A stretch of 64,000 nucleotides of DNA from an uncultured Ruminococcus sp. (GTDB lineage: Bacteria > Bacillota > Clostridia > Oscillospirales > Acutalibacteraceae), in the NCBI GenBank assembly GCA_902798755.1, contig CADBYC010000012.1, positions 54,705 to 118,704 on the forward strand, given 5' to 3'. Position 1 is the first letter of the stretch, and each line of letters starts with the position of its first letter. This document shows, piece after piece, positions 52,956-64,000 of this stretch. The notes below the pieces were generated by a model. That model was given only the letters and a program-made list of their open reading frames with translations. It was not told the origin of the DNA and searched no databases. Both the position numbers and the translations under genes were made by a program.

Positions 52956-53068
52956 CAGCATCACCCGTATTACAATATGAAATATATCATGTAAATATGA
53001 ATATAATTATGCGGATTTCTTAAACAAGTTGTTAATTTATTATATTTCCCTATTCCCTTTTGACACGC

Positions 53069-53101
53069 AAAAACACCCCCGACTTAATCTGTCGGAGGTG
53101 T
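53069..53101 (-). terminator. terminator of the V-ATPase operon
   Basis: Minus strand ACACC(T)CCGAC / GTCGG(G)GGTGT stem followed by TTTTTG, beyond the repeat element that follows the last V-ATPase gene. Confidence 0.78.
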
Positions 53102-53119
53102 CGATTCAACTGATTTTTA

Positions 53120-53251
53120 TTATACTAATCCTTGATAAAAAGATTTAATCAGATATTAGTGATATATTTCGGATAGCGCGACGGGAGACGCAGACAGGCT
53201 GGCGCCTGTCAAGGAGTAGATGATAAAGGTTTTTATTAAGGATTAGTATTA
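53120..53251. mobile_element. MITE-like element, short copy
   Basis: 132-bp copy sharing its first 92 bp exactly with 33680-33771. Terminal inverted repeats: ACTAATCCTTGATAAAAA at left and TTTTTATTAAGGATTAGT at right, one mismatch over 18 bp. The right end coincides with the stop codon of the V-ATPase subunit D gene, so insertion may have set the C-terminus. No coding capacity. Confidence 0.78.
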
Positions 53252-53896
53252 GTATCCGTGCGCCTGCTGGAGCATCATATCCTTGACCTTCATCAATCGT
53301 GTCTGGGTCGAACGCTCGTTCTCGTCGAGCTTGCGGGTGATATAGCGGATCTGCTCCTGCGTCTCGGGGATCATGACGTGCTCGAGCGCATTGACGCGGC
53401 GGCGGGTCTTTTCGATCTCGTCCGCCATGAGCTGACAGCTTTTCTCGATCTCGGCAAGGCGGATCAGGTCGGGCAGGACGTCCGCGAGCGACTTCACCGC
53501 ATCGTCAAGATCGGCAGAGGTAAACGCGAAACCGTAGGAATAGATATCGTTAGGATCAGGCGTACGGGTCTCGGTCTCAAAGACAGGGATATCGACGCTC
53601 ATGACGTTGCGATAAGACGTCTTGACATAGACCTCCTGCTTGGGAGCAAGGAGCGCGGCTTTCAGCGTTTCATCACTCATAGAGGATTTTGCCAGTACAA
53701 AGCCTGCGTTCGCCGCCTTAAGTTCCTTTTCTACCTTCATACGAAGGGCGCGGTTCTCTCGTACCATTTCAAGAAAACGGCGCATCAGCTCGTCGCGCTT
53801 ATCCTTTAACAGCTTATGACCGCGGGTAGCTGTATTCAGTTTTTTCTTGAGCCTGCTCAGCTCCATACGGGTCGGATTGACCTGCTTGACAGCCAT
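53249..53896 (-). CDS. ntpD: V-type ATP synthase subunit D
   Basis: 215-aa central stalk (rotor) protein of the V1 sector. Two long helices with the start VNPTRMELSRLKKKL, TRGHKLLKDKRDEL and the C-terminal RRVNALEHVMIPETQEQIRYI in short (RRVNALEHV) are diagnostic. AAAAGGTG precedes ATG. Last gene of the operon. Its stop overlaps the end of a repeat element. Confidence 0.95.
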   Translation of the reverse strand: MAVKQVNPTRMELSRLKKKLNTATRGHKLLKDKRDELMRRFLEMVRENRALRMKVEKELKAANAGFVLAKSSMSDETLKAALLAPKQEVYVKTSYRNVMSVDIPVFETETRTPDPNDIYSYGFAFTSADLDDAVKSLADVLPDLIRLAEIEKSCQLMADEIEKTRRRVNALEHVMIPETQEQIRYITRKLDENERSTQTRLMKVKDMMLQQAHGY

Positions 53897-53910
53897 AATA
53901 TCACCTTTTC

Positions 53911-53943
53911 AGTTAGGAGTTAGTAGTTAGGAGTGAGGAGTTA
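53911..53943. repeat. short direct repeat between ntpB and ntpD
   Basis: GTTAGGAGT occurs twice and the related GTGAGGAGT once in 32 bp. A matching GACTTCTCAC at 54019-54029 near the ntpB end gives a weak inverted pair. Similar TTAGGAGT strings occur as dispersed microrepeats in other bacteria. Confidence 0.5.
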
Positions 53944-54023
53944 AAGAAAGCAACAAAATAAGGTATTAAACCAATCGTTAAAGAACGGACAAAGCTCTCA
54001 CATATCTCCTATCTCCAGACTTC

Positions 54024-55397
54024 TCACTTGTTATCATAATACATATCGAGATACTTATCGTCGATACGCTTCAGCTCGGAACGCGGTAGTATACGCAACA
54101 GCTCCCAGCCCAAATCGAGAGTCTCTTCGATCGAGCGGTTCTTATCGTAGCCCTGAGAAACGTACTCGTTCTCGAAACGGTCGGCAAATTTCGCGTACAG
54201 CTTGTCGATATCGGTCAGGGCGCTCTCGCCGAGAATGACCATGAGCTCCTTTGCTTCCTTACCGCGGGCATACGCGGAGAAGAGCTGGTTCATAGTATTG
54301 GCGTGATCGGAACGGGTCTTGCCTTCGCCGATACCCTTATCCTTCAGACGGGACAGGGACGGCAGTACGTCGATGGGCGGAGCGACATTCTTGCGGTACA
54401 GCTCACGGGACAGAATGATCTGACCCTCGGTGATGTAACCGGTCAGGTCGGGAATGGGATGAGTCTTGTCGTCCTCAGGCATGGTGAGGATCGGGATCAG
54501 GGTGATAGAGCCCTTCTTCCCTTTCTGACGGCCTGCTCTCTCATAAAGGGTCGCAAGGTCGGTATACATATAGCCGGGATAACCGCGGCGGCCGGGTACT
54601 TCCTTACGCGCGGCGGAAACCTCGCGCAGCGCGTCGGCGTAGTTGGTGATATCGGTCATGATGACCAGAACATGCATATCCGCTTCAAAAGCGAGATACT
54701 CAGCGGCAGTCAGCGCCATACGAGGGGTGGAGATACGCTCGATCGCGGGGTCGTTCGCCAGATTGACGAACATGACGGTACGGTCGATCGCGCCGGTTTC
54801 CTTAAAGCTCTCGATAAAGTAGTTGGACTCTTCAAAGGTGATACCCATCGCGGCGAATACGACCGCGAACTGCTCGTCAGTACCGCGAACACGCGCCTGA
54901 CGGGCGATCTGAGCCGCCAGTTGAGCGTGCGGCAGACCGGAAGCGGAGAAGATCGGGAGCTTCTGACCTCTTACAAGGGTATTCAGACCGTCGATAGCGG
55001 AAACGCCAGTCTGGATAAACTCCTGCGGATAATTGCGGGCATAGGGATTCATCGGCAGGCCGTTGATATCCATACGCTTGACAGGCAGGATATCGGGACC
55101 GCCGTCGATCGGCTTGCCCATACCGTCAAAGACGCGGGACAGCATATCGGTGGATACGCCCAGTTCCATGGATTTACCAAGGAAACGGACCTTGGAATTG
55201 GAGAGATTGATACCAGCCGCGGAATCGAACAGCTGAACGAGCGCGTCTTCGCCGTTGATCTCAAGCACCTTACAGCGTCTGACTTCACCGGATGTCAGCT
55301 CGATCTCGCCGAGATCGTTATAGCTGACGCCGCTGACACCTTTGACGAGCATCAAAGGGCCCGCGACCTCTTGGATCGTCCTGTACTCCTTCGGCAT
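54024..55397 (-). CDS. ntpB: V-type ATP synthase subunit B
   Basis: 457-aa non-catalytic nucleotide-fold subunit of the V1 hexamer. [12 protein letters not shown] start, [16 protein letters not shown] in place of a P-loop, and [13 protein letters not shown] are typical. Start at 55397: Shine-Dalgarno AGGAG 9 nt upstream, one nt after the ntpA stop; the frame stays open for 32 codons further without support. The arrangement AB in tandem is as in other V-ATPases. Confidence 0.96.
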   Translation of the reverse strand: MPKEYRTIQEVAGPLMLVKGVSGVSYNDLGEIELTSGEVRRCKVLEINGEDALVQLFDSAAGINLSNSKVRFLGKSMELGVSTDMLSRVFDGMGKPIDGGPDILPVKRMDINGLPMNPYARNYPQEFIQTGVSAIDGLNTLVRGQKLPIFSASGLPHAQLAAQIARQARVRGTDEQFAVVFAAMGITFEESNYFIESFKETGAIDRTVMFVNLANDPAIERISTPRMALTAAEYLAFEADMHVLVIMTDITNYADALREVSAARKEVPGRRGYPGYMYTDLATLYERAGRQKGKKGSITLIPILTMPEDDKTHPIPDLTGYITEGQIILSRELYRKNVAPPIDVLPSLSRLKDKGIGEGKTRSDHANTMNQLFSAYARGKEAKELMVILGESALTDIDKLYAKFADRFENEYVSQGYDKNRSIEETLDLGWELLRILPRSELKRIDDKYLDMYYDNK

Positions 55398-55398
55398 A

Positions 55399-57168
55399 TC
55401 AGTCATCTCCTTTCTTGATGATGTTATCGATCTCGACGTCAAGCGTATGCAGGATATCCTGATAATTAGCGTCGATCTCGTTCTCTTGTACATACTTGAA
55501 TCTGCCGATCTTCTCTCTGACCGGCATACTGATCAGGGCGTTCAGGTTCGCGCCCTTCTTCAACGCTTCGGCACTCTTATCGAAATATGCCATGACAAGC
55601 TGCATCATGTGATACTGCTTGTTCAGCGTGGAATAAGTATCGGTCTCATGGAAGGCGTTCTGGTGCAGGAAGTCCTCGCGGATAGAGCGGGCGGCTTCGA
55701 GCTTGATACGGTCGATATCGGACAGCGCGTCCATACCGACGAGCTTGACGATCTCTTCAAGTTCGCTTTCTTCCTGTAACAGTGACATGACTCTCGCACG
55801 CAGATCCATCCAATCGGGGGCGACGTTCTCTTTATACCAGTCCGCCATGGTATCAACATACAGCGAATAGGACGTCAGCCAGTTGACCGCCGGGAAATGG
55901 CGCTTGTAGGCAAGTTCCGCGTCAAGTCCCCAGAACACCTTAACGATACGCAGGGTAGCCTGAGAAACAGGCTCGGAGATATCGCCGCCGGGAGGCGAAA
56001 CCGCGCCGATAACGGACAAAGAGCCTTCCTCATTATCACTGCCTAAGGTGATGACGCGGCCCGCGCGCTCATAGAACTGAGCGAGTCGGGAGCCGAGATA
56101 GGCGGGATAGCCCTCTTCACCGGGCATTTCCTCAAGACGGCCGGACATCTCGCGCAGCGCCTCTGCCCAGCGGGAGGTGGAGTCTGCCATCAGCGCGACA
56201 GAATAACCCATATCACGGAAATACTCGGCGATGGTGATACCTGTATAGATAGAAGCCTCGCGCGCCGCAACGGGCATATCGGAGGTGTTAGCGATCAGAA
56301 CGGTACGTTCCATCAGGCTGTGACCTGTTTTCGGGTCGAGCAGCTCGGGGAACTCGTTGAGTACGTCGGTCATCTCATTGCCGCGCTCACCGCAGCCGAT
56401 ATAGACGACGATATCAGCCTCAGCCCATTTCGCGAGCTGGTGCTGGACAACGGTCTTGCCCGAACCGAACGGACCGGGAACGGAAGCGACGCCGCCTTTG
56501 GCGATCGGGAACAGCGTATCAATAACGCGCTGACCGGTGATCAGGGGCATATCGGGAGATAACTTCTGCTTATAGGGTCTGCCGATACGGACAGGCCACT
56601 TCTGCATGAGGGTCAGCTCATGGCGCTCGCCCTTTTCGTCCTCGATAACGGCTACGGTATCGGTGACCTTGTAGTCGCCGCTTGTGATCTCTTTGACGGT
56701 TCCGCTGACCTTCACGGGCACCATGATCTTATGCAGGACGATCTCGGTTTCCTGAACGGTACCGATCACGTCGCCGCCCTCTACCCTATCGCCGACCTTA
56801 GCGGTGGCGTCAAAATGCCACACCTTATCGCGCTTTAAGGCGGGAACGGAGATACCGCGGCTGAGGTTGTTGCCGCTGACCTTCATAATATCGTCAAGAG
56901 GACGCTGGATACCGTCGTAAATACTCTCGATCAGACCGGGGCCGAGCTCGACGGAGAGCTGGTTGCCGGTCGATACGACAGGTTCTCCCGGTCCGAGACC
57001 GGAGGTTTCCTCATAGACCTGGATCGACGCGCGGTCGCCGTGCATTTCGATGACCTCGCCGATCAGATTCAGGTTAGATACGTGTACAACGTCGAACATA
57101 TTACAGTCGCGCATACCTTCGGCGATAACCAGCGGACCGGCTACCTTTTTAATTACACCTGTACTCAT
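55399..57168 (-). CDS. ntpA: V-type ATP synthase catalytic subunit A
   Basis: 589-aa catalytic subunit with Walker [10 protein letters not shown], the [11 protein letters not shown] segment and [17 protein letters not shown]. The non-homologous insert typical of V-type A subunits (residues ~110-190) is present. Works with subunit B to hydrolyse or form ATP. The 109-bp gap before it contains two tight hairpins. Confidence 0.97.
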   Translation of the reverse strand: MSTGVIKKVAGPLVIAEGMRDCNMFDVVHVSNLNLIGEVIEMHGDRASIQVYEETSGLGPGEPVVSTGNQLSVELGPGLIESIYDGIQRPLDDIMKVSGNNLSRGISVPALKRDKVWHFDATAKVGDRVEGGDVIGTVQETEIVLHKIMVPVKVSGTVKEITSGDYKVTDTVAVIEDEKGERHELTLMQKWPVRIGRPYKQKLSPDMPLITGQRVIDTLFPIAKGGVASVPGPFGSGKTVVQHQLAKWAEADIVVYIGCGERGNEMTDVLNEFPELLDPKTGHSLMERTVLIANTSDMPVAAREASIYTGITIAEYFRDMGYSVALMADSTSRWAEALREMSGRLEEMPGEEGYPAYLGSRLAQFYERAGRVITLGSDNEEGSLSVIGAVSPPGGDISEPVSQATLRIVKVFWGLDAELAYKRHFPAVNWLTSYSLYVDTMADWYKENVAPDWMDLRARVMSLLQEESELEEIVKLVGMDALSDIDRIKLEAARSIREDFLHQNAFHETDTYSTLNKQYHMMQLVMAYFDKSAEALKKGANLNALISMPVREKIGRFKYVQENEIDANYQDILHTLDVEIDNIIKKGDD

Positions 57169-57237
57169 GAATTATCATTCCTTACTATATAGCTGATCGG
57201 GCTGCAGATAACAGCATTACACAGATACAGCAACCCT

Positions 57238-57273
57238 GCGGCACTTCGTGCCGCCTCCCTTAGGTAAGGGAGG
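57238..57273 (-). repeat. double hairpin between V-ATPase F and A genes
   Basis: GCGGCAC/GTGCCGC with a TTC loop (57238-57254) next to CCTCCCTTA/TAAGGGAGG (57254-57273). No T-run, so likely a REP-like or RNA-stability element rather than a terminator. It lies just after the F stop. Confidence 0.65.
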
Positions 57274-57276
57274 CTC

Positions 57277-57597
57277 TTAATCATTGAATATATCGCTGCC
57301 GACAGCTTTTTCGACGGACTGTCTGACAGCCGAAAGTCCCTCGCCTGTATTGCCCGATACGCCGGGGATCAGGATGATCGCGGGAGACGGTTCGCTGCGG
57401 TATTTCGCGATCTCTTTATCGAGATAGACTGCCGCCGCCTCCGTCACATAGATGATACCGTAGCTTTGGCTCTGGCACAGCTTTCTGAAAGCGGATACAT
57501 AGTCTTCATCGGGTTGAAAATAATAGGTATCAAGACCGAGAGCCGCGAATCCGTATACGCTCTCTTTGTCACCGAATACAGCAATTCTCTCAGACAT
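57277..57597 (-). CDS. ntpG: V-type ATP synthase subunit F
   Basis: 106-aa rotor-tip subunit (NtpG in the Enterococcus naming). IAVFGDKESVYGFAALGLD and IIYVTEAAAVYLD are typical of the Rossmann-like F subunit. It overlaps the subunit C gene by 8 bp. Regulates coupling of rotation. Confidence 0.93.
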   Translation of the reverse strand: MSERIAVFGDKESVYGFAALGLDTYYFQPDEDYVSAFRKLCQSQSYGIIYVTEAAAVYLDKEIAKYRSEPSPAIILIPGVSGNTGEGLSAVRQSVEKAVGSDIFND

Positions 57598-58555
57598 ACA
57601 TATCCCTCAGTCTTTCTTTGATCGTTTGGTCGGGCAGGTCGTTGACCTTGGCGGAAAGGATCATTCTGACCGCTTTGATCTCGTTCCGGCGCGCGATGAT
57701 ATACGCCACGATAGGTCCGATCCCGAACGGCTCCCATTTCTGGGGCTTCAGAACGGAGGTCAAATAATCGTCGCACCATTTTTCAAAAGCGGACATAGAC
57801 ACTGTGATCGCGTCGACAGCCGAACGATATTCGGTCGTACCGAGATATGACAGCACCGCGTCACGGCTCTCGCAAGCCGCCGCGCACAGCCTGTCGATAT
57901 CGAGGGTATCGCATTTCGCGAGGGCTCTGCGGATAAAATCCTGCTGCTTGCCTGTATTGGCACAGCGAACAGCGATCTTGATATCGGCTGACGCGACGAA
58001 AAGCTCGCAGTACAGACGAATGATATCGTTGTCGCTTTCTTTGCCGAGGGCGTAGACATAGTCCATACATGCCTTATCGACGATGATATCGCACAGCTGA
58101 CCGTCAGACGTCTGCAAAAGTGTTGTCATCGCTTCTTTCGCGCAGTCGCGCATATACTCGGGCAGATCGCCGTACTCACGGCTCTTGACTGCCTGATAGA
58201 TCTTTTCGGGATCTTCGACAGCGTTTGAGATAAATAAGCCGTCAGGCTCAATGTCGCGCGTAATGCACTTGATCGCGACTTTCAGATTATGAAAAACATT
58301 GGGGATCAGTAAAAAGTTCAGCACCGATAAGTCATCGATGATCTCAGCGGTCAAGTCCCACAGCTTCTTTTCTTCAAGCTTCAACAATGAATCGGGCGTT
58401 AATTCACCGTTATTGCCCCAGCCCTTGTCGCGCAGAAGGCGCATACAGGAGTCAACATCCTTAGAAGCCATCAAAGAGCCTAAGTCAGCGTCGGACAACA
58501 GCTTTGTTTCTCTGTATCTGATACGGGCTACAGCATATGTATAATCCTGCTGCAT
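57590..58555 (-). CDS. ntpC: V-type ATP synthase subunit C
   Basis: 321-aa helical funnel subunit that links the central stalk to the membrane rotor ring (d/AC39 family). ARIRYRETKLLS and LMASKDVDSCMRLL at the N-terminus and the C-terminal EPFGIGPIVAYIIARRNEIKAVRMIL in short (IGPIVAYIIARRNEIK) are diagnostic. Overlaps subunit F. Confidence 0.94.
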   Translation of the reverse strand: MQQDYTYAVARIRYRETKLLSDADLGSLMASKDVDSCMRLLRDKGWGNNGELTPDSLLKLEEKKLWDLTAEIIDDLSVLNFLLIPNVFHNLKVAIKCITRDIEPDGLFISNAVEDPEKIYQAVKSREYGDLPEYMRDCAKEAMTTLLQTSDGQLCDIIVDKACMDYVYALGKESDNDIIRLYCELFVASADIKIAVRCANTGKQQDFIRRALAKCDTLDIDRLCAAACESRDAVLSYLGTTEYRSAVDAITVSMSAFEKWCDDYLTSVLKPQKWEPFGIGPIVAYIIARRNEIKAVRMILSAKVNDLPDQTIKERLRDMYV

Positions 58556-58570
58556 ATGATCTCCTCCTTA

Positions 58571-59152
58571 TCAGAACAGGAGCCGTCCGGCTCTGTCGCT
58601 CAGATTCTCGGCTTCGCTCGCAAAGATCGCGTCAAAGGAACAGTTCTCCTCAATACCGCCGTATTGCAGGATGAAGCCCGCGTCGATCGCGGCGGCTTTA
58701 TCCGATAAGGCGATCTTACCCTTTGCCGCGTCGTTGATTTTAGACGCAAAATCAGCAGGGAGTCTTTTCAGATCTTTCTCACCGAAAAGGATCGTACCGT
58801 CCTCAGGGAGAGAATACTTGCCGATCATCTGTAAAATCAGCGAAAAATACTCGTCGTCGGGAAGATGCTTCGCGTTTTCAAGACCGTTTTGCAGCATTTG
58901 AGAGATGATATGCTGTTTGGTCGAGAGCAGGACGCGCTTTTCTTCGAGGTCAGCCGCAGACTCGCCGCGCTTTTTGATATCCGCAACGTGCAGAGCGGTA
59001 CGCTCCTTGCCGTCGGCGATGATCTGCTCCGCTTGACGCTGAGCGTCCATCATAATAGATTCCGCTTTCGAACGCGCTGTACCGAGGACAGCGTCACATG
59101 ACTTATCTGTATTGAATTCTATATCTTGAATTATCTTATCAATACCGGACAT
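58571..59152 (-). CDS. ntpE: V-type ATP synthase subunit E
   Basis: 193-aa peripheral stalk subunit. Long N-terminal helix rich in charged and Ala residues (AEQIIADGKERTALHV), and globular C-terminal half with a DAGFILQYGGIEENCSFD-type segment in short (GFILQYGGIEEN). Lies between K and C as in the E. hirae operon. Confidence 0.9.
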   Translation of the reverse strand: MSGIDKIIQDIEFNTDKSCDAVLGTARSKAESIMMDAQRQAEQIIADGKERTALHVADIKKRGESAADLEEKRVLLSTKQHIISQMLQNGLENAKHLPDDEYFSLILQMIGKYSLPEDGTILFGEKDLKRLPADFASKINDAAKGKIALSDKAAAIDAGFILQYGGIEENCSFDAIFASEAENLSDRAGRLLF

Positions 59153-59166
59153 AGTGTTACTCCGAA

Positions 59167-61693
<2,527 letters not shown>

Positions 61694-61704
61694 GATGCTC
61701 CTCC

Positions 61705-62037
61705 TTACTGCTTTTGGTAGTCTTGATTATCTAATGTTTCCATGATCAGCTTATCGATGACCTTTTGCTTGAGTTTGAGGGTCTTGTCCGTCAGGGCGGC
61801 TGCTGATTCTTCCGCTTCTGCCTTACGCTTTTGAACGATCTCGTCGGCGCGGGACTGTGCCTCGACAGCGGCGCGAGCATCAAAGTCAGCCGCGTGCTGC
61901 TTAGCGTTTTCGATCAGTTGAGCCGCGGTCTGATTTGCTTCCAGAACGATCTGTTCGGCGTCGGATTCCGCTTTATTCAGGCGTTCATTGGACTTTACCT
62001 CTGCTTCTCTTACTCTATCTATTGTGGATAATGCCAT
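61705..62037 (-). CDS. ntpF: V-type ATP synthase peripheral stalk subunit G/H
   Basis: 110-aa protein, almost one long coiled-coil helix (REAEVKSNERLNKAESDAEQI, with heptad pattern), as in NtpF/subunit H, which pairs with subunit E in the peripheral stalk. Start at 62037 with GGTGGTGAAA; the frame opens ten codons earlier. First gene of the nine-gene operon in the order F-I-K-E-C-G-A-B-D of E. hirae. Confidence 0.85.
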   Translation of the reverse strand: MALSTIDRVREAEVKSNERLNKAESDAEQIVLEANQTAAQLIENAKQHAADFDARAAVEAQSRADEIVQKRKAEAEESAAALTDKTLKLKQKVIDKLIMETLDNQDYQKQ

Positions 62038-62068
62038 AATTTCACCACCAGATTTTGTATTCTTCAAT

Positions 62069-62097
62069 ATAATAACTGTATTTCAAAAAATAGTCAA
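62069..62097 (-). promoter_or_regulatory. V-ATPase operon promoter
   Basis: Minus strand -35 TTGACT (62092-62097), 17-bp spacer, -10 TATTAT (62069-62074). Confidence 0.75.
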
Positions 62098-62208
62098 ATG
62101 TTTTTTGGCGATTTCAGGACATTATTTCAATATTGTCATAAACTTTCAATTCATTCATAACAATTTAATTCTAAATCGGAATAATTCTTACATTTTTCCT
62201 GATTCCGT

Positions 62209-62293
62209 TATCGAATATGGCGTGTTTTCTCATGTTGTTACAATATAAAGCATAGGCGCTTTGACACGTATCGCAAGGGCGGTGTGAGATAAT
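62209..62293 (+). promoter_or_regulatory. spoIIG promoter with wide spacing and candidate Spo0A boxes
   Basis: -35 TTGACA at 62261-62266 and -10 GATAAT at 62288-62293 are separated by 21 bp, much more than normal. The B. subtilis spoIIG promoter is known for 22-bp spacing and needs Spo0A. TTTGACA (62260-62266) matches the inverse Spo0A box TTCGACA at six of seven bases, and TATCGAA at 62209-62215 matches TGTCGAA at six of seven. Confidence 0.65.
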
Positions 62294-62315
62294 AAGAGCG
62301 GAACGGAGGGGTAAG

Positions 62316-63098
62316 ATGGTCATATATATCGACGTCCTTCTGTTCATCAACACCATTATCAACTACGCGATACTGATGACGACAGAGCGCCTGTTAAAAA
62401 GGAATTGCAAACTGTATCGTATCCTGTTGGGTGCGTTTGCAGGGGCGCTGTTCTCTCTGTTTATCTTTGTTGACTCAGACAGTCGGCTGTTGCTGTTTCT
62501 GTTGAGGGTACTGTCGTCCGCTCTGCTGACATTGATCACGTTCGGCTGGCGATCAAAAGCGGAGTATCTCAAAGCAGTCGTATGTACTATCTTTGTTTCT
62601 GTGTCATTCTGCGGTATCTTCATCTTATTTTATCAGCTCTTCAAACCGCCTGATATGATCATCGTCAATGATATCGTATATCTGCAAAACGACCCCTTGC
62701 TGCTGATCGCATTAACAGCAGTGATCTATGTGATCATGCTGTTAATGTATAAATTATTCTCTGAAAGAATTAAATCAACAGTCGTTCCGCTTCAATTCAC
62801 AGTTCTGCAAAAGACCTACTCCTGTATCGGAAAGATCGACACGGGGTGTAATTTGAAAGAGCCTTTTTCTTCTGCTCCCGTCATCATTGCGGATCCTTCC
62901 GTCTTTACCGTTGAACCAGATCAACCGCTGAGGATCATTCCGTACACGGCGATCGGCGGCAGTTCTTTTCTAAAAGGTGTGCAAGCGGAGAGCGTTATCA
63001 TCAACAAGAAAAAGATCGATAAAGCTATCTACATCGCATCAAGCAAGATCGAGAACCCAAATTATCAGGCAATCATCAATTCTGACATCATCAGGTGA
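62316..63098 (+). CDS. spoIIGA: sporulation sigma-E processing peptidase SpoIIGA
   Basis: 260-aa membrane aspartic protease that matures pro-sigma-E in the mother cell after the septum forms. Five or so N-terminal helices (residues ~1-155) precede a protease domain with the catalytic Asp175 in GKIDTGCNL (DTG motif); [12 protein letters not shown] follows. Somewhat shorter than the 309-aa B. subtilis form. GGAGGGG precedes ATG. Its stop lies 5 nt before the sigE start. Confidence 0.93.
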   Translation: MVIYIDVLLFINTIINYAILMTTERLLKRNCKLYRILLGAFAGALFSLFIFVDSDSRLLLFLLRVLSSALLTLITFGWRSKAEYLKAVVCTIFVSVSFCGIFILFYQLFKPPDMIIVNDIVYLQNDPLLLIALTAVIYVIMLLMYKLFSERIKSTVVPLQFTVLQKTYSCIGKIDTGCNLKEPFSSAPVIIADPSVFTVEPDQPLRIIPYTAIGGSSFLKGVQAESVIINKKKIDKAIYIASSKIENPNYQAIINSDIIR

Positions 63099-63103
63099 AC
63101 CAT

Positions 63104-63805
63104 ATGCAATTTATCAGAAATATCCTTTTTAAAATCAGATTTATCTTTCTGTCCAACAGCGTATACTATATCAATTCCTCCGCCGCTCTTCCCCCGCCCC
63201 TGACAAAAGAGGAAGAAGCCGTCATCTTGGAACAGATCAAGGACGGTGATGAAAAAGCGCGAGAACCGCTGATCGTACATAACCTGCGATTAGTTGTTTA
63301 CATCGCGAAAAAATTCGAGAACAGTAACGTCAATATCGAGGACCTGATCTCCATCGGTACGATCGGGCTGATCAAAGCGGTCAACACCTTCTCCCCCGAC
63401 CGCAATATCAAGCTGGCGACCTATGCTTCACGGTGTATCGAAAACGAGATACTGATGTTCCTGCGCAAGACCTCGCAGAGCAAGTATGAGATCTCGATCG
63501 AAGAACCTCTCTCGACCGACTGGGACGGAAACGAATTATTATTGAGTGATATCCTCGGTTCGGAGAATGATACGGTCAGTGCGGACATTGAGCAGGAGGT
63601 GGAGATCAATCAACTGATGGAGGCGGTCAATCGGCTCAATACCCGAGAAGCGATGATCATGGAACTGCGTTTCGGACTCAATGGTAACAAAGAACATACC
63701 CAAAAGGAGGTGGCTGATCTGCTGGGTATCTCGCAATCCTATATCTCGCGTCTCGAGAAGAAGATCATCGGAAAGCTGAAGCAGGATTTGGAAAAGGTAA
63801 TGTAA
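63104..63805 (+). CDS. sigE: RNA polymerase sporulation sigma factor sigma-E
   Basis: 233-aa mother-cell sigma factor, made as a pro-protein. Pro-region residues 1-21 are amphipathic; cleavage is expected between the tyrosines of SVYYIN (Tyr21/Tyr22), matching the B. subtilis EIYYIG site. After [11 protein letters not shown] come region 2 ([41 protein letters not shown]) and region 4 ([25 protein letters not shown]). Start at 63104 has AGGTGA upstream; an in-frame GTG at 63095 overlaps the spoIIGA stop. sigG usually follows and would lie outside the window. Confidence 0.96.
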   Translation: MQFIRNILFKIRFIFLSNSVYYINSSAALPPPLTKEEEAVILEQIKDGDEKAREPLIVHNLRLVVYIAKKFENSNVNIEDLISIGTIGLIKAVNTFSPDRNIKLATYASRCIENEILMFLRKTSQSKYEISIEEPLSTDWDGNELLLSDILGSENDTVSADIEQEVEINQLMEAVNRLNTREAMIMELRFGLNGNKEHTQKEVADLLGISQSYISRLEKKIIGKLKQDLEKVM

Positions 63806-63844
63806 CAATATATTTGGTTGTGATCGCCGTGTCGCGGACACTTG

Positions 63845-63906
63845 ACGGCTTCTCACAACGTCAAGTAAATGAAAGAGCAGTCTTCCCTACTCGGAAAGAC
63901 TGCTCT
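63845..63906 (+). repeat. stacked hairpins after sigE
   Basis: CTTGACG/CGTCAAG (11-nt loop) followed by an 11-bp perfect stem AGAGCAGTCTT/AAGACTGCTCT (63874-63906). Little T-run follows. They come before the stronger terminator and might slow or process the transcript. Confidence 0.55.
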
Positions 63907-63918
63907 CAGGCTGTAGAA

Positions 63919-63961
63919 AAAGCCATGTTTCGGCGGAAGTTGAAACATGGCTTTAATTTTT
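63919..63961 (+). terminator. terminator of spoIIGA-sigE
   Basis: 13-bp perfect stem AAAGCCATGTTTC / GAAACATGGCTTT with a 10-nt loop, then AATTTTTG. Confidence 0.8.
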
Positions 63962-64000
63962 GAATTAAGATTTCTAAAAAATGTAAGCAGTAATTTGAGA

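Noticed and set aside
53911-53943. Short TTAGGAGT repeats as a phase-variable coding tract
   Set aside because: It lies in the gap between ntpB and ntpD and is not part of any reading frame.

Overview
The window is chromosomal DNA of a spore-forming, low-GC-lineage but roughly 50% GC clostridium, most like the Ruminococcaceae/Oscillospirales. The evidence is the gene content: PolC-type replicase, DnaD/DnaI helicase loading proteins, a cdaA-ybbR c-di-AMP pair, spoIIGA-sigE, an rpsB-tsf-pyrH-frr-uppS-cdsA-dxr-rseP-ispG-polC block, a V-type ATPase in the Enterococcus hirae order, and a dockerin-bearing alpha-amylase of the kind used in the starch-degrading amylosomes of Ruminococcus. No prophage, CRISPR array, IS transposase or resistance island was seen. 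The window is mostly core genome with small palindromic repeats between operons.

Layout. 1-3.6 kb: tRNA-Pro (cut by the window edge) and tRNA-Gln, dnaD-dnaI, tRNA-Gly, a TSCPD protein and a YdcF-like membrane protein. 3.6-8.6 kb: prfB (no programmed frameshift), a zinc-ribbon/RING membrane protein, galU, and an ACT-domain/PFL (DUF711) pair. 8.6-9.1 kb: a palindromic repeat and a tRNA-Arg-His-Lys cluster. 9.1-13.2 kb: methionine operon metF - MetH activation protein - metH, where methionine synthase is split over two genes. 13.2-18.2 kb: XdhC-like protein, lipid kinase, tRNA-Leu, lipoprotein, upp, rpiB, tsaB, tsaE. 18.3-23.2 kb: rodA, then ybbR, cdaA, and a cysteine desulfurase/DUF3343 pair. 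23.2-26.4 kb: a striking periodic repeat patch, then the lysine/DAP genes dapB, dapA, asd. 26.5-33.6 kb: queA, tgt, yajC, small membrane proteins, a pseudouridine synthase, a GHL10-type hydrolase and mtaB. 33.6-38.3 kb: a nested repeat element, a secreted amylase with dockerin and starch-binding module, and an AI-2E family permease. 38.3-51.5 kb: polC back to rpsB, with a structured rpsB leader. 51.5-53.2 kb: SleB-like cell-wall hydrolase, YlmC-like PRC-barrel protein and a second repeat copy. 53.2-62.1 kb: nine-gene V-ATPase operon with a sodium-type rotor subunit. 62.2-63.8 kb: divergent spoIIGA-sigE sporulation operon behind a promoter with unusually wide spacing.

How it works together: most operons are housekeeping (translation, tRNA modification, isoprenoid/lipid precursor synthesis, cell wall precursors, methionine/one-carbon, lysine). 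Lifestyle traits are starch breakdown by a cell-free or scaffold-bound amylase, an ion-pumping or ion-driven V-ATPase, and endospore formation. The least explained parts are noncoding: a 92-bp exact repeat flanked by terminal inverted repeats, a shared 77-bp palindromic core, the 160-bp array of 5-, 10- and 11-bp periodic motifs upstream of DUF3343, and two terminator-like hairpins whose 3' arm doubles as the ribosome binding site of the following gene. Coordinates of sites were read by eye and may be off by a base or two.
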